A stretch of DNA of 64,000 bases from Gammaproteobacteria bacterium (GCA_024235035.1 JACKNE010000010.1:124001-188000); one strand, 5' to 3'; counted from the first letter of the stretch, positions 34,925 through 46,897 are shown. Numbers and translations: made by a program. Notes: generated by a model not told the origin, from the sequence alone.

Positions 34925-35041
34925 TCAATGGGTATTTAGCAAATCAGCATAAAGATCATGCTCATCGGCATCTGCAATCTCTATGTTTCGGTAAACTTGC
35001 TCACTGGTAATTTGCGCTGCCTTTGATATAAAGCACACCAT
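34925..35041 (-). CDS. Possible 38-aa protein or sRNA locus
   Basis: An ATG frame of 38 codons on the minus strand begins MVCFISKAAQITSEQVYRNI and ends DLYADLLNTH. The composition looks protein-like, and a strong terminator lies about 110 bp downstream on the same strand. No clear ribosome binding site is present (TCTGGAAACCG before ATG) and I do not recognise the family. A non-coding transcript from the same strand is an equal alternative. Confidence 0.35.
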   Translation of the reverse strand: MVCFISKAAQITSEQVYRNIEIADADEHDLYADLLNTH

Positions 35042-35206
35042 CGGTTTCCAGAGTATTGGAAGTAAAATGGGCGACACTTCACAGCTTGCGGGGTAGCCCC
35101 AAAAACCGCTAGATTATATCGCTCATCAGCGCAGTGGGCACTCTAGCTTGGCTGGTGACCACTCCGATATCGCTCATTCAACTGTATTTTCAGGATCTTA
35201 GGCGTC

Positions 35207-35452
35207 ATGAAGAAAGGCATCCACCCCCAGTACCGCGAGGTTGTGTTCCAAGACATCTCTACGGACTTCGCATTTCTCACCCGATCAACCATCCATGCCA
35301 AGGACTCTATCCAGTGGACCGATGGCAAGGAATATCCGCTAGTCAAGGTGGAGGTATCCAGCCAGTCTCACCCCTTCTACACAGGTAAGCAGAAGATCGT
35401 CGATACCGCCGGGCGAGTGGACCGATTCCGTCGCAAGTACAAGCTATCTTAA
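35207..35452 (+). CDS. rpmE2: 50S ribosomal protein L31 type B
   Basis: The 81-aa protein begins [16 protein letters not shown] and has [25 protein letters not shown], matching type B L31. It lacks the four zinc cysteines of type A L31, so it is the zinc-independent form, usually expressed when zinc is scarce through Zur. I saw no clear Zur box upstream. It is followed by a terminator. Confidence 0.95.
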   Translation: MKKGIHPQYREVVFQDISTDFAFLTRSTIHAKDSIQWTDGKEYPLVKVEVSSQSHPFYTGKQKIVDTAGRVDRFRRKYKLS

Positions 35453-35512
35453 TCAAAGCCAGTTGTCCTTGCAGATATCGATCGATGATAGGGAGGACCA
35501 TAAATCTTGATC

Positions 35513-35540
35513 AAAAGACATCTAGAGGGATGTCTTTTTT
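35513..35540 (+). terminator. Terminator after rpmE2
   Basis: AAGACATC and GATGTCTT form an 8-bp stem with a TAGAGG loop, followed by a T run (35535-35540). It lies 60 bp after the L31 stop codon on the same strand. Confidence 0.85.
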
Positions 35541-35731
35541 AGCTGCTGAACCATGCCACTTACGCAAGGCTTTTCTGCGAAGCAGCATACGTTCGGTTAT
35601 TATCGCTTGATCTATTCAAAATGCCTATTAAAGCCCAGACCTTTTTCGGAAGGTTGCTTGAGTTGTCGATCATCTTGATACCGACGCTGGGCTGATGCCG
35701 ACTTGCTGCTACCCACTCCGGAGGTTTATGA

Positions 35732-37015
35732 ATGACAACGATTACCTTTAAGGACGATGCCACTGGCAAAGCTGTACAGATGCCAGTGCTGGCGCCAACT
35801 TGTGGTCAATCTGTGGTTGATATCGGCAAACTGGCCAAGGAGTTCGGTTATTTCACCTACGACCCCGGTTTTATGTCCACTGCCAGTTGCCAAAGCGCCA
35901 TCACTTATCTGGACGGTGATAAGGGTGAGCTGATGTATCGCGGTTACCCAATTGAACAACTGGCCGAACAGTGTAACTTCTTGGAAGTTTGTTACTTGTT
36001 GCTCTATGGAGATTTGCCCAACACTGAAAAAAAACAGATCTTTGAAACCAGTATTGCTCGTCATAATCGGATTCGCGAGAATCTGCGCCGCTTCTTACAC
36101 GGTTTTAACCATGATGCCCACCCGATGGCCATGATGGCGGCGGTGGTGAGTTCGTTATCCGCTTTTTTCCACGACCGGCTTAATATCCACGACTACGAAC
36201 ATCGTATGGTTACAGCCCGTCGGTTGATCGCTAAGATGCCGACTATCGCCGCTGCCTGCTACAAGCATAGCATCGGCGACCCCACAATTTATCCTCGCGA
36301 TGACCTCAGCTATACCGGTAATCTGCTGTACATGATGTTTAGCCTCCCCGGTAAGCGCTATGAAGTCAACCCGGTCGCTGAACGGGCGTTGGATGTGCTG
36401 TTTACCTTGCACGCAGACCATGAACAAAACGCCTCCACCTCGACTGTGCGATTAGCCGGTTCTTCGGGCACCAATCCTTATGCCGCAGTTGCTGCCGGCA
36501 TTGCTTGTTTATGGGGACCAGCACATGGCGGCGCCAACGAGGCTGTTCTCCGCATGCTGGATCAGATTGGCGATGTCAATAACGTCAATAGTTTTATGGC
36601 CAAGGTCAAAGATAAGAATTCCGGTGTCCGGTTGATGGGCTTCGGTCACCGAGTCTATAAAAACTTTGACCCGCGAGCCAAAATTATCAAGGATATCTGC
36701 CATCAGGTGCTGGATAATTTCGGTTACGACCCACGCTTGGAGCTGGCGATGCGTTTAGAGGAAATCGCTCTCAGTGACGACTACTTCATCGAGCGCAAGC
36801 TGTACCCGAATGTGGATTTCTATTCTGGTATCATCTATAGCGCGCTGAACATTCCGGTTGAGATGTTTACGGTAATGTTTGCTATCGCCCGCACTGCAGG
36901 TTGGATCAGTCACTGGATCGAGATGGTTAGCGAACCGGATATGAGGATCGGCCGACCACGCCAACTCTACATCGGCCTAACTCGACGCGATACGGTTCCA
37001 CTGGCGGACCGCTAA
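35732..37015 (+). CDS. gltA: Citrate synthase
   Basis: The 427-aa protein is the hexameric, gram-negative type citrate synthase. It has the N-terminal beta domain ([30 protein letters not shown]) and the catalytic histidines in [11 protein letters not shown] and [14 protein letters not shown], with the aspartate in [10 protein letters not shown]. It condenses acetyl-CoA with oxaloacetate. GGAGG lies 8 bp before the ATG. It converges with the carboxypeptidase gene. Confidence 0.97.
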   Translation: MTTITFKDDATGKAVQMPVLAPTCGQSVVDIGKLAKEFGYFTYDPGFMSTASCQSAITYLDGDKGELMYRGYPIEQLAEQCNFLEVCYLLLYGDLPNTEKKQIFETSIARHNRIRENLRRFLHGFNHDAHPMAMMAAVVSSLSAFFHDRLNIHDYEHRMVTARRLIAKMPTIAAACYKHSIGDPTIYPRDDLSYTGNLLYMMFSLPGKRYEVNPVAERALDVLFTLHADHEQNASTSTVRLAGSSGTNPYAAVAAGIACLWGPAHGGANEAVLRMLDQIGDVNNVNSFMAKVKDKNSGVRLMGFGHRVYKNFDPRAKIIKDICHQVLDNFGYDPRLELAMRLEEIALSDDYFIERKLYPNVDFYSGIIYSALNIPVEMFTVMFAIARTAGWISHWIEMVSEPDMRIGRPRQLYIGLTRRDTVPLADR

Positions 37016-37060
37016 GCTAGTGATTTAGCAGACCAGTATTTAATCTCTACGGGTCTAATT

Positions 37061-37110
37061 CCCCGCAGCTTGCTGCGGGGTCGTTCGTTCCTCCCGATTA
37101 TGGGAGGAAC
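37061..37110. terminator. Two strong hairpins between converging genes
   Basis: CCCCGCAGC-TT-GCTGCGGGG (37061-37080) and GTTCCTCCC-GATTAT-GGGAGGAAC (37087-37110) are perfect stems between gltA and the carboxypeptidase gene. Neither is followed by a long T run on the plus strand. Together they probably stop transcription from both sides. Confidence 0.6.
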
Positions 37111-37123
37111 GGCTCAAGTTCTC

Positions 37124-38356
37124 TTAGCCACCTTGTTTTTTAACATTCTTATATTGTGGCTTGGAAACAAGCTGCTTATTGTTCGCTTTGACTGTCGCAG
37201 TCGGTGCCGGCTTGGTCGTCCTGGCAGTCTTAATATTGGTCTTGCTCGTTGAGGATTTTTTACCCACTGCCAAAGCCGGCTTCTTGGGTGCCTCGACCTT
37301 CACTGTCTTCTTAGTCTGACTGGAATTTAGTTTGAGTTTGACAGGCACGACACGTGCTCCTTTCCCTCTGCTTGCAGTCAAAGTTCTCGCTGCCGTCATA
37401 TGCGCTTTAGCCGGAATTATCTGGGTACGCTGAACGATTGCTGGTGTCGGTTCCGGTTGCACAGGTGATGGCGCCAAGCCGTAGCGAGCGAAACCATAAT
37501 CGAGCAGGTGGCGGGCATCCTGCCACAAGGTGCCACTGTTAGGGCTATTAAGGATGGCGACAATCAACCGGATGCCGCCGCGGTCGACTTCGCCGACGAA
37601 GCAGCGGCGGGCTTTGAAAGTAAAACCGGTTTTGCCGCCGCGTGCACCCTCGTAGGAAGCCAATAACCGGTTGGTGTTATGTACTGGCACCATACGCCAG
37701 TCACTATACAGGCCATGCCCGGACTCGATCCGTAAATCCGCATTGCGGGTGCGCACGATATCGGCGAACAAAGGATGATTCATTGCTTGGCGAAAAATCA
37801 GCGCTAAATCATAGGCTGTAGTGTAATGATCATCGTTTGGGAGCCCGTGTGGATTCATGAAATGGCTGTCACGCGCCCCGATTTGCCAGGCTCTCAGGTT
37901 CATTAGTTCGGCAAACTTGGGCACTGAACCGCCTGCTGCTTCGGCGAGTGTTTCAGCAGCATCGTTACCCGATTTGAGCATTAGCCCATAGAGTAAATCC
38001 TGGGTCAGGGCCGACTCACCAGCACGCAAGCCAATCCGACTGGGTGGCGCGCTGGCCGCTTGTGGGCTGACCGGCACCTGTGCGTGCAGGTTGAGGCGTT
38101 CCAGAACCACCAGCGCGGTTAATACCTTGGTCGTGCTGGCCGGCGGCAAACGTAGGCGAGGTTCCTTAGCAAATAGAACCTCTCCTGTGGTGGGATTTAT
38201 CAGTATCGCTGATCGAGCGGCAATCGTTGGCAAGGTCGGGGTGATTGTCTCCTGCCCCTGTGCTGAGCTGGTTACCATCCACAGCACCGCCATAACTCCT
38301 GCCCAAAACCATGATGGCCGGATATGAAAATTATTTGGAAAAAGTTTTGAATGCAT
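37124..38356 (-). CDS. D-alanyl-D-alanine carboxypeptidase (PBP5-like)
   Basis: From the ATG at 38356 the product is 410 aa with a signal peptide (to about residue 30, ending AQG). The S11 penicillin-binding motifs are present: SxxK as PASTTK, SGN as LKSGNDAAE and KTG as GGKTGFT. The long C-terminal tail (about 300-410) is rich in Lys, Thr, Pro and Ala and looks disordered; it replaces the beta domain and amphipathic anchor of DacA. The enzyme trims peptidoglycan pentapeptides in the periplasm. The longer frame to 38467 overlaps trmB and was rejected. Confidence 0.9.
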   Translation of the reverse strand: MHSKLFPNNFHIRPSWFWAGVMAVLWMVTSSAQGQETITPTLPTIAARSAILINPTTGEVLFAKEPRLRLPPASTTKVLTALVVLERLNLHAQVPVSPQAASAPPSRIGLRAGESALTQDLLYGLMLKSGNDAAETLAEAAGGSVPKFAELMNLRAWQIGARDSHFMNPHGLPNDDHYTTAYDLALIFRQAMNHPLFADIVRTRNADLRIESGHGLYSDWRMVPVHNTNRLLASYEGARGGKTGFTFKARRCFVGEVDRGGIRLIVAILNSPNSGTLWQDARHLLDYGFARYGLAPSPVQPEPTPAIVQRTQIIPAKAHMTAARTLTASRGKGARVVPVKLKLNSSQTKKTVKVEAPKKPALAVGKKSSTSKTNIKTARTTKPAPTATVKANNKQLVSKPQYKNVKKQGG

Positions 38357-38451
38357 ACGATTAACCTTTAACCTCAATCCATGTTCTTTGGCTTTGGATT
38401 GGCCTGCCTGAGCTTTCCGATGGTCGTAATTTTTCGCGACCCATTGATGAC

Positions 38452-39171
38452 TCAATAAGGGCTGCATCGTGTAAATAATAAATCTCGAATGGTGTGGCCG
38501 AGTCGCAGGCCGCGTTGTTCAAATTTGGTCATGAGTCGCCAAGTTGGGCGTGGAGCGAATCCATTCCCAATCATGTTGTTTACTAGATCAGGATTTGCAT
38601 TGAAAATATCCAGCATTGAAAGAGCATAATCCTCACAGTCGGTTGCTATATGCAATTGTCCAAGCGGCTTGAGTTTTCGAATGAGCAGCGAGACCTGTTG
38701 CGGTTGAATAAACCGACGTTTGCGATGCCGCATTTTTGGCCAGGGATCGGGAAAGAAAATTTGAATGCGTTCCAGGCACTCATCTGGCAGTTGTTTTTCC
38801 AGTACCTCGGTGGCATCAGCACACATTATCCGAAGGTTGGTCAGTTGTAATTCCGCCACCCTTAGCAGTAGATGTCCAATACCAGGGCGATGAACCTCAA
38901 TGCCTAGATAGTTGAGGTCCAGATGCGTCGCCGCTATAGCAGCTAGTGATTCACCATCGCCGAAACCGATTTCCAGAACACATGGTGCGCGGCGACCAAA
39001 TAACTTCTCCAGATCGAGTAATACAGCGCCAGTTTCAATTCCAAAGCGCTTCCAATGCTCTGTGAGCGCTCGCTGCTGGGCCGAGGTCATTCGGCCTTCA
39101 CGTCGAACAAAACTGCGAATCCGCTGTGACGAGCTACTGTTGGTATTCAAATTATCTAGAATCGAGGTCAT
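38452..39171 (-). CDS. trmB: tRNA (guanine46-N7)-methyltransferase
   Basis: The 239-aa protein has the TrmB landmarks: IRSFVRREGRMTSAQQRAL, VLEIGFGDGESLA (SAM), YLGIEVHRPGIG, and IFFPDPWPKMRHRKRRF followed by LHIATDCEDY. It methylates G46 in the variable loop of tRNAs. It is upstream of the carboxypeptidase gene on the minus strand. Confidence 0.96.
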   Translation of the reverse strand: MTSILDNLNTNSSSSQRIRSFVRREGRMTSAQQRALTEHWKRFGIETGAVLLDLEKLFGRRAPCVLEIGFGDGESLAAIAATHLDLNYLGIEVHRPGIGHLLLRVAELQLTNLRIMCADATEVLEKQLPDECLERIQIFFPDPWPKMRHRKRRFIQPQQVSLLIRKLKPLGQLHIATDCEDYALSMLDIFNANPDLVNNMIGNGFAPRPTWRLMTKFEQRGLRLGHTIRDLLFTRCSPY

Positions 39172-39286
39172 ATGTAGTAGGTTGTTTAATTTTAAGTGTC
39201 GGTAAAGAGCATTTCAATATTGGATCAAAGCGACCATCGAAACTAAAAAGTTAAATTATCAGTTCATCCAAAAAGCTACAAAATGA

Positions 39287-39316
39287 TTGCAGATAGAAAA
39301 GAGAATCCTCTATAAT
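39287..39316 (+). promoter_or_regulatory. Sigma-70 type promoter of hns
   Basis: TTGCAG (39287-39292) and TATAAT (39311-39316) are separated by 18 bp, 71 bp upstream of the H-NS start, in an AT-rich region. The -10 is a consensus match. Confidence 0.6.
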
Positions 39317-39387
39317 GAAGAAATGGCTGGGATTACAGCTTTCCTTGAAATGATTAACAATTAATTAACAGTGGTGTGTAAAAAATT

Positions 39388-39699
39388 ATGAGTGATGCAA
39401 TCAATGACATTCTCGATTCTTCTTCTCTCGATCAACTGAATATCTTGATCAAAAGAGCACAGGAGGAAATTGAACGCAAGAAAGTAGATGAGATTCAAAT
39501 AACGCGTCATCGGTGGATTGAGGAGGCCAGTAATCTGGGTATGTCCCCAGAGGAAGTGCTGCAATATTCCGGACGCAGAAAAGGTAAGCCAAAATATCGC
39601 AACCCGGCTGACCCTGATCAAACCTGGACTGGTCGCGGTAAAATGCCAAACTGGCTACGGGATGCGCCAGATCCTGATGCTTATCGCATTCCTGAGTGA
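39388..39699 (+). CDS. H-NS family nucleoid protein
   Basis: The 103-aa protein has an N-terminal coiled-coil oligomerisation region (LDQLNILIKRAQEEIERKKVD) and the C-terminal DNA-binding motif TWTGRGKMPNWL, the H-NS hallmark, after PKYRNPADP. It should silence AT-rich DNA, such as the foreign TIR/TPR operon in this window. It has its own promoter and lies alone before tRNA-Gly. Confidence 0.92.
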   Translation: MSDAINDILDSSSLDQLNILIKRAQEEIERKKVDEIQITRHRWIEEASNLGMSPEEVLQYSGRRKGKPKYRNPADPDQTWTGRGKMPNWLRDAPDPDAYRIPE

Positions 39700-39826
39700 A
39701 TTCGCTCATTGTACTCCAGGTAATTCAGAAATTATCTAATATCTTGCAAGGAATCTACTTTAGCGTTAGGATTTTGTCCATGCTAGTCCATTTTATTTTA
39801 TGGTAAGCATGGTGCGAAGTAGCGCG

Positions 39827-39900
39827 GCGGGTGTAGTTCAATGGTAGAACCTCAGCTTCCCAAGCTGATGGCGTGGGTTCGATTCCCATCACCCGCTCCA
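39827..39900 (+). tRNA. tRNA-Gly (CCC)
   Basis: A 74-nt cloverleaf with acceptor GCGGGTG / CACCCGC, D arm GTTCAATGGTAGAAC, anticodon stem CAGC / GCTG around TTCCCAA (anticodon CCC), T arm GTGGGTTCGATTCCCAT and an encoded CCA. Confidence 0.95.
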
Positions 39901-39927
39901 AAATATCAGGGTTGCGTCACAGCGTAA

Positions 39928-40836
<909 letters not shown>

Positions 40837-40931
40837 ATGAATAGCGACATAGCTAGAGCGTTAGGGTCTAATTTGATAGACTGCATTGTGTGCCAGTTCG
40901 AAAGCTAGGTTGATTTTGCGCGGTGTCCATG

Positions 40932-40954
40932 GAGCGGTTTTCACCGCTCTTTTC
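40932..40954 (+). terminator. Terminator between dapB and carA
   Basis: GAGCGGT-TTTC-ACCGCTC forms a 7-bp stem with a T run after it, 28 bp before the carA start. It may end dapB transcripts or act as an attenuator of carAB; no alternative antiterminator fold was worked out. Confidence 0.65.
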
Positions 40955-40981
40955 TTATGTGCGTCTGTTTTGGAGGCCCCC

Positions 40982-42112
40982 TTGAGGAAACCTGCGATTC
41001 TTGCTCTGGAAGACGGCAGCCTGTTCCGGGGCGAATCCATCGGCGCCGATGGTCATGCCCAAGGCGAGGTAGTGTTCAACACCTCAATGACCGGCTATCA
41101 AGAAATTCTGACCGATCCTTCCTATTGCCAGCAAATTATCACTCTGACCTGTCCGCACATCGGGAATGTGGGAACCAATTGCGATGACGAGGAAGCAACC
41201 AGCATTCACGCTAGCGGACTGATCGTGCGCGACTGCCCACGCACTGCCAGCAACTGGCGCCATCGACAACCGTTGGATGGCTATTTGCGTGAACGCGGAG
41301 TGGTTGCTCTGGCTGGTATCGATACCCGTCGGCTCACTCGGTGGCTGCGTGAGAAAGGTGCGCAAAACGGTTGTATCATGGCTGGAGACGCTCTCGACGT
41401 CGGGCTGGCCCTGAAGTTGGCCCGAGCATTTCCCGGTTTGAAGGGGGCAGATTTAGCGAAGATGGTCAGCGTCACCGCCCCTTACGAATGGAGTGAAGGG
41501 AGTTGGCGGCTGATCGATAATGCGTTTCCCAGGATCAGTGACACTCGTTATCATGTGGTCGCCTGCGATTACGGCGTCAAGCGTAATATCCTACGGATGT
41601 TAGCCGACCGAGGTTGTCGGTTGACCGTGGTTCCTGCACAAATGCCTGCTTCCGAAATTATGGAGTTAAATCCCGACGGCGTATTTCTCTCCAATGGCCC
41701 TGGTGATCCCGAACCCTGTGACTACGCCATTGCCGCTATTCAGGAATTGCTGAGGATGGGTGTTCCCCTGTTTGGGATTTGTCTCGGTCACCAGTTGTTG
41801 GGATTAGCCAGTGGTGCACAGACCATCAAAATGAAATTTGGCCACCACGGTGGCAACCATCCGGTTCTGGATCTCGATAGTCAACGAGTCATGATCAGTA
41901 GCCAAAATCATGGCTTTGCGGTGGATGAAGCCACTTTGCCGGCCTGTCTGCGTACAACCCACCGCTCACTGTTTGATGGTTCGCTGCAAGGCATCGCGCG
42001 CACTGATCGGCCGGCCTTCAGTTTTCAGGGTCATCCGGAAGCTAGCCCTGGCCCACATGATATGGCACCGCTATTTGACCGATTTATTGGTCTGATGGCG
42101 ACTCACCGCTAA
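40982..42112 (+). CDS. carA: Carbamoyl-phosphate synthase small subunit
   Basis: The start is a TTG at 40982 preceded by GGAGG, giving [18 protein letters not shown]. The upstream open frame is not family-like and contains the terminator. The 376-aa protein has the glutaminase class I triad in [15 protein letters not shown] (Cys) and [10 protein letters not shown] (His, Glu). It supplies ammonia to CarB for arginine and pyrimidine synthesis. It lies 11 bp upstream of carB. Confidence 0.96.
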   Translation: MRKPAILALEDGSLFRGESIGADGHAQGEVVFNTSMTGYQEILTDPSYCQQIITLTCPHIGNVGTNCDDEEATSIHASGLIVRDCPRTASNWRHRQPLDGYLRERGVVALAGIDTRRLTRWLREKGAQNGCIMAGDALDVGLALKLARAFPGLKGADLAKMVSVTAPYEWSEGSWRLIDNAFPRISDTRYHVVACDYGVKRNILRMLADRGCRLTVVPAQMPASEIMELNPDGVFLSNGPGDPEPCDYAIAAIQELLRMGVPLFGICLGHQLLGLASGAQTIKMKFGHHGGNHPVLDLDSQRVMISSQNHGFAVDEATLPACLRTTHRSLFDGSLQGIARTDRPAFSFQGHPEASPGPHDMAPLFDRFIGLMATHR

Positions 42113-42123
42113 TTATTCCTGCC

Positions 42124-45100
42124 ATGCCCAAGCGTACCGATTTACAAAGCATCCTGATTATTGGCGCCGGTCCCATCGTGATCGGCCAAGCCTGCGAATT
42201 TGATTATTCGGGCGCGCAGGCTTGCAAAGCGCTGCGGGAGGAAGGCTACCGGGTGATCCTGGTCAACTCCAATCCGGCCACGATCATGACCGATCCCAAT
42301 ATGGCTGATGCGGTGTACATCGAGCCGATCCATTGGCAAACCGTCGCTTACATCATCGCCCGCGAACGCCCCGATGCCTTGCTGCCGACCATGGGGGGCC
42401 AGACTGCCCTGAATTGTGCGTTGGACTTAGTCCGACATGGGATCTTGGAACAGTATGGCGTGGAAATGATTGGTGCTTCTCCCAATGCCATCGACATGGC
42501 CGAGGATCGCGAGCGTTTTCGCCAAGCGATGCACGAGATTGGTTTAGCCACCCCGCGCTCGGTAGTCGCGCATACCCTGAAGGAAGCGCTGGCCCAGCAT
42601 CATGAAATCGGCTTCCCAACGATTCTTCGTCCTTCTTTTACCTTGGGTGGCAGCGGTGGTGGGATCGCTTACAATCGTGAGGAACTAGTCGAAATTCTCG
42701 AGCGTGGCCTGGATTTATCGCCGACCAGCGAAGTGTTGCTGGAGGAATCGGTACTGGGCTGGAAGGAATTCGAGATGGAAGTGGTTCGCGACCGGGTTGA
42801 TAATTGTATCATCGTCTGTTCCATCGAAAATCTCGATCCGATGGGGGTGCATACCGGCGATTCGATCACGGTTGCTCCAGCCCAGACTCTGACCGATAAG
42901 GAATATCAGATCTTACGTGACGCCTCTCTGGCAGTGCTGCGCAAGATCGGCGTGGATACCGGTGGCTCCAATGTCCAGTTCGCTATCAACCCTGATGATG
43001 GACGCATGGTCGTCATTGAGATGAACCCCCGGGTCTCGCGCTCCTCGGCGCTGGCGTCCAAGGCTACCGGTTTTCCCATCGCCAAGGTTGCTGCCAAGCT
43101 AGCGGTCGGTTACACCCTGGACGAATTGAAGAACGAGATCACCGGTGGCCTCATGCCAGCCTCGTTCGAGCCCAGTATCGACTATGTGGTCACCAAGGTG
43201 CCGCGCTTCAATTTCGAGAAATTTCCTCAGGCCAATCCCCGGTTGACGACCCAGATGAAATCGGTCGGTGAAGTAATGGCGATTGGTCGCACTTTCCAGG
43301 AATCGATACAGAAGGCGCTTCGTGGGTTGGAAATCGGGGTCGATGGTTTCAGTGAAATCCTCGACCCCAACCATGTCGCTCCCCATACTATTCTCAAACA
43401 AGAGTTGGGTGTCCCCGGTGCGCAACGGTTGTGGTATGTGGCTGAGGCGCTCCGACTCGGCTATTCGGTCGAGGCGCTGTACGAATTGACTCGTATCGAT
43501 CCCTGGTTTTTGGTGCAGATTGAGGAGTTGGTGCAACTCGCCGGTGAGGTGCGGGCAACTGGCTTGGCAGCGTTGCATAATCGGGAACGACTGTATTTCC
43601 TCAAGCGCAAGGGTTTTGCCGACAGCCGGCTGGCGACCCTGGCTGGCACTGACGAGACTACCGTTCGCCGGTTACGGGAGCAGTTGAATGTCCATCCAGT
43701 TTATAAGCGAGTCGATTCCTGCGCTGCAGAATTCGCTACCCGCACCGCCTACCTCTACTCTACATACGAGGAAGAATGCGAGGCCGAACCCAGTAACCGT
43801 GAAAAAATTATGGTGCTGGGCGGCGGTCCCAACCGAATCGGTCAAGGTATCGAATTTGATTATTGTTGTGTCCACGCCGCCCTGGCGCTGCGCGAAGACG
43901 GCTACGAAACCATCATGGTCAATTGTAATCCGGAAACCGTATCCACCGATTTCGACACCTCGGACCGATTGTACTTCGAGCCGCTGACTCTGGAAGATGT
44001 GCTGGAAATCGTTCGCAAGGAGCGACCTAAAGGCATCATCGTCCAATATGGTGGCCAAACTCCTCTGAAACTGGCTAAGCTCCTGGAAGCCAATGGCGCG
44101 TCGATCATCGGTACCAGCCCGGATGCCATTGACCGCGCTGAAGATCGTGAGCGATTCCAGCAGATGATTGACCAACTTGGTCTGCTGCAACCGCCGAATC
44201 GTACTGCCCGCGAAGCCGAAGAAGCGGTTCGATTAGCCGGCGAGATCGGTTATCCTCTGGTCGTGCGCCCTTCTTACGTGCTAGGCGGTCGGGCTATGGA
44301 AATCGTCCATGAGGAAAGCGATTTACGTCGCTACATGGCCGAAGCAGTACAGGTGTCCAATGAATCACCAGTATTGCTGGATCGTTTCCTCAATGATGCG
44401 GTCGAGGTCGATGTCGATGCGCTCAGCGACGGTCAAGAGGTAATCATCGGCGGCATCATGGAGCATATCGAAGAAGCCGGTGTCCATTCTGGTGATTCCG
44501 CCTGTTCACTACCACCTTTTTCTCTCAGCCCGGCGATTCAAGATCGGCTGCGTGAACAGGTCCGGACGATGGCCCTGGAGCTGGGTGTGGTTGGTTTGAT
44601 GAATACTCAGTTTGCTATTCAAGGCGACGCCATCTACGTGCTGGAAGTGAATCCGCGCGCCTCCCGCACCGTTCCCTATGTCTCGAAGGCGACGGGTCGT
44701 CCGTTGGCCAAGATTGCCGCCCGTTGCATGGTCGGGCGCATCCTGGCGGAGCAGGGGGTATTCGGCGAGGTAATTCCCAACTATTATTCCGTCAAGGAAG
44801 CCGTGTTTCCTTTCGTCAAGTTCCCGGGTGTCGATTCGTTGCTAGGGCCGGAAATGAAGTCGACCGGCGAAGTGATGGGGGTCGGGCGCACCTTTGGCGA
44901 GGCTTTCGCCAAGGCCCAACTCGGCGCTGGTGACCAGTTGCCGCGTGGTGGTCAGGCTTTCATTAGTGTACGTGATAGTGACAAAGCCAAAGCCGTTGAG
45001 ATCGCCCGCGACCTGGATCGGCTTGGCTTTGCGCTGGTGGCGACCAAGGGAACCGCTGTGGCGTTGCGCGAACAGGGTCTCGCCTGCGAGGCCGTTCATA

Positions 45101-45348
45101 AGGTCGGTGAGGGTCGGCCACATATAGTTGACTTGATCAAGAACGATGAAATCGACCTAATCATCAACACTACCGAAGGCAAGCTGGCAATTGCCGATTC
45201 CTTTTCTATCCGTCGCGAAGCATTAATGCACAAGGTCAGTTATACCACGACGATTGCTGCGGCGCGGGCCACCTGCCAGGCTCTGCGCGAACTCGACAAC
45301 GGGAGCGTGAACTGTCTCCAGGAACTGCACCGGGAATTGCCCGCATGA
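42124..45348 (+). CDS. carB: Carbamoyl-phosphate synthase large subunit
   Basis: The 1074-aa enzyme is full length. It has two ATP-grasp halves ([22 protein letters not shown] at the start; [22 protein letters not shown] in the middle, about residue 560) and a C-terminal MGS-like allosteric domain (from about 935). It makes carbamoyl phosphate from bicarbonate, ATP and ammonia. The stop overlaps the greA start by 4 bp. Confidence 0.98.
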   Translation: MPKRTDLQSILIIGAGPIVIGQACEFDYSGAQACKALREEGYRVILVNSNPATIMTDPNMADAVYIEPIHWQTVAYIIARERPDALLPTMGGQTALNCALDLVRHGILEQYGVEMIGASPNAIDMAEDRERFRQAMHEIGLATPRSVVAHTLKEALAQHHEIGFPTILRPSFTLGGSGGGIAYNREELVEILERGLDLSPTSEVLLEESVLGWKEFEMEVVRDRVDNCIIVCSIENLDPMGVHTGDSITVAPAQTLTDKEYQILRDASLAVLRKIGVDTGGSNVQFAINPDDGRMVVIEMNPRVSRSSALASKATGFPIAKVAAKLAVGYTLDELKNEITGGLMPASFEPSIDYVVTKVPRFNFEKFPQANPRLTTQMKSVGEVMAIGRTFQESIQKALRGLEIGVDGFSEILDPNHVAPHTILKQELGVPGAQRLWYVAEALRLGYSVEALYELTRIDPWFLVQIEELVQLAGEVRATGLAALHNRERLYFLKRKGFADSRLATLAGTDETTVRRLREQLNVHPVYKRVDSCAAEFATRTAYLYSTYEEECEAEPSNREKIMVLGGGPNRIGQGIEFDYCCVHAALALREDGYETIMVNCNPETVSTDFDTSDRLYFEPLTLEDVLEIVRKERPKGIIVQYGGQTPLKLAKLLEANGASIIGTSPDAIDRAEDRERFQQMIDQLGLLQPPNRTAREAEEAVRLAGEIGYPLVVRPSYVLGGRAMEIVHEESDLRRYMAEAVQVSNESPVLLDRFLNDAVEVDVDALSDGQEVIIGGIMEHIEEAGVHSGDSACSLPPFSLSPAIQDRLREQVRTMALELGVVGLMNTQFAIQGDAIYVLEVNPRASRTVPYVSKATGRPLAKIAARCMVGRILAEQGVFGEVIPNYYSVKEAVFPFVKFPGVDSLLGPEMKSTGEVMGVGRTFGEAFAKAQLGAGDQLPRGGQAFISVRDSDKAKAVEIARDLDRLGFALVATKGTAVALREQGLACEAVHKVGEGRPHIVDLIKNDEIDLIINTTEGKLAIADSFSIRREALMHKVSYTTTIAAARATCQALRELDNGSVNCLQELHRELPA

Positions 45349-45836
45349 CAACAACTAACAGAGTACCGATGACCGCTGGCGGCGCTATCCAGCTCCGCGC
45401 CGAACTGCAAGAGCTGAAAACAGTAGCGCGGCCGCGTATTACGGCGGCCATCGCCGAGGCCCGTGCGCACGGTGACCTCAAGGAAAACGCCGAGTATCAC
45501 GCCGCCCGCGAACAGCAGAGTTTTGCCGAGGGCCGCATTGCCGAAATCGAGTCAAAGTTGGCTAATGCCCAGATCATCGATGTCACCACGTTGCCAGCTT
45601 CGGACCGAGTGGTATTCGGTTGTACGGTACGGCTGATTGAGGAAGAAAACGAAAGCGAAGGGGAAAAATGTTATCAAATCGTTGGTGAGGATGAGGCCGA
45701 TATTAAGGCAGGCAAAATTTCCTTTAGTTCGCCGATTGCCCGGGCTTTGATCGGCAAGTTTGCTGGCGATGTCGTCGACGTGCAAACGCCTGGTGGCATC
45801 AAAACTTACGAAATCATTGATGTAAAATACCTCTGA
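45345..45836 (+). CDS. greA: Transcript cleavage factor GreA
   Basis: The 163-aa protein has the GreA coiled-coil finger ([36 protein letters not shown]) with its acidic tip, and the C-terminal domain ending [16 protein letters not shown]. It rescues stalled RNA polymerase. The ATG overlaps the carB stop (ATGA), so it is coupled to carAB, the conserved arrangement. Confidence 0.97.
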   Translation: MTTTNRVPMTAGGAIQLRAELQELKTVARPRITAAIAEARAHGDLKENAEYHAAREQQSFAEGRIAEIESKLANAQIIDVTTLPASDRVVFGCTVRLIEEENESEGEKCYQIVGEDEADIKAGKISFSSPIARALIGKFAGDVVDVQTPGGIKTYEIIDVKYL

Positions 45837-45851
45837 CTCGAAGGTCTCGTG

Positions 45852-46661
45852 ATGCGCTTGCTGGTTGCGTTGCACTCTCAGTGTCGCTTGCTTGGTTTGC
45901 TAGCGATCGGCCTGCTGTTGATGGCTGGCCAGCCTCCGATAGTTTGCGCGGCGAGCTTGGCCGATACGGTGGAGAAGGTCAAGGCCAGTATTGTCGCCGT
46001 CGGTACGATCCAGCCTACCCGACGACCACCGGCTAAGTTCCAGGCCACCGGTTTTGTCGTCGGCCGAGGTCGGCATATCATCACTAATGCGCACGTTTTT
46101 TCAGACTTCCTCGACTCCCAGAAGAAAGAAACACTCGCGGTGTTCCTTGGTCAAGGAAAAAAGGTTGAATCGCGCTCAGCGAGAAAAATTGCGACTGATC
46201 CGGAACACGATTTGGCTCTATTGGAAATAGAGGGCCAACCACTTCCGGCCCTGTGGTTGGGTGAATCCCAGCCTCCACGTGAAGGGCAAGCCATCGCATT
46301 TACTGGATTTCCGATCGGGGTGGTCTTAGGGCTATTTCCAGTGACGCATCAGGGAATTATTTCCGCCATCAGTCCTGTCGCAATCCCTGTGCCGGCGGCT
46401 GGAAATTTGGATGCCATCACCATCCGGCGTTTGAAAAACGAGCCTTATGAAGTATTGCAACTCGACGCCATTGCTTATCCTGGCAATAGTGGTAGCCCGC
46501 TGTATGAGCCAGATACCGGTCGAGTGATTGGGATCATCAACAAGGTATTCGTTCAGGAGAGCAAGGAATCCATTCTCGAAAGGCCTAGTGGCATTACCTA
46601 TGCTATTCCGGTTCGCTATGCGCAGGCACTGCTCAAAAGAGCGATGTCTCTGCAAAATTGA
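45852..46661 (+). CDS. Secreted trypsin-like serine protease (S1C-like)
   Basis: The 269-aa product has a signal peptide (about 1-33, ending VCAA). The chymotrypsin-fold triad is visible in IITNAHVF (His), PEHDLALLEI (Asp) and YPGNSGSPLYEPD (Ser). No PDZ domain follows, unlike DegP/HtrA. It is probably a periplasmic quality-control or processing protease. The ATG at 45852 is chosen over the adjacent GTG at 45849. It follows greA by 15 bp. Confidence 0.88.
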   Translation: MRLLVALHSQCRLLGLLAIGLLLMAGQPPIVCAASLADTVEKVKASIVAVGTIQPTRRPPAKFQATGFVVGRGRHIITNAHVFSDFLDSQKKETLAVFLGQGKKVESRSARKIATDPEHDLALLEIEGQPLPALWLGESQPPREGQAIAFTGFPIGVVLGLFPVTHQGIISAISPVAIPVPAAGNLDAITIRRLKNEPYEVLQLDAIAYPGNSGSPLYEPDTGRVIGIINKVFVQESKESILERPSGITYAIPVRYAQALLKRAMSLQN

Positions 46662-46721
46662 ACAAGCTCAATTGCTTGTCAATGCTGGTTTTTGCGTTTA
46701 TAATTTACCTCCCCTCTAATA

Positions 46722-46796
46722 GGGCGATTAGCTCAGCGGGAGAGCACTGCCTTCACACGGCAGGGGTCGCTGGTTCGATCCCAGCATCGCCCACCA
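46722..46796 (+). tRNA. tRNA-Val (CAC)
   Basis: A 75-nt cloverleaf with acceptor GGGCGAT / ATCGCCC, D arm AGCTCAGCGGGAGAGC, anticodon stem CTGCC / GGCAG around TTCACAC (anticodon CAC), T arm GCTGGTTCGATCCCAGC and an encoded CCA. Confidence 0.95.
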
Positions 46797-46863
46797 TATT
46801 TCTTAAGTGGCTATTTGCTGATTTACCTTCGCTGATTCAGGTATGGCTTGAAGTCGCACCAGG

Positions 46864-46897
46864 AAATCTCACACGCTCTAGCAGTGTGGGATTTTTT
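46864..46897 (+). terminator. Terminator after tRNA-Val
   Basis: AATCTCACAC and GTGTGGGATT form a stem followed by TTTTTT, about 70 bp after the tRNA. Confidence 0.8.

Noticed and set aside
40886..40981. N-terminal extension of CarA upstream of the TTG
   Set aside because: The extension contains a terminator-like hairpin and is not similar to the family; GGAGG stands right before the TTG.
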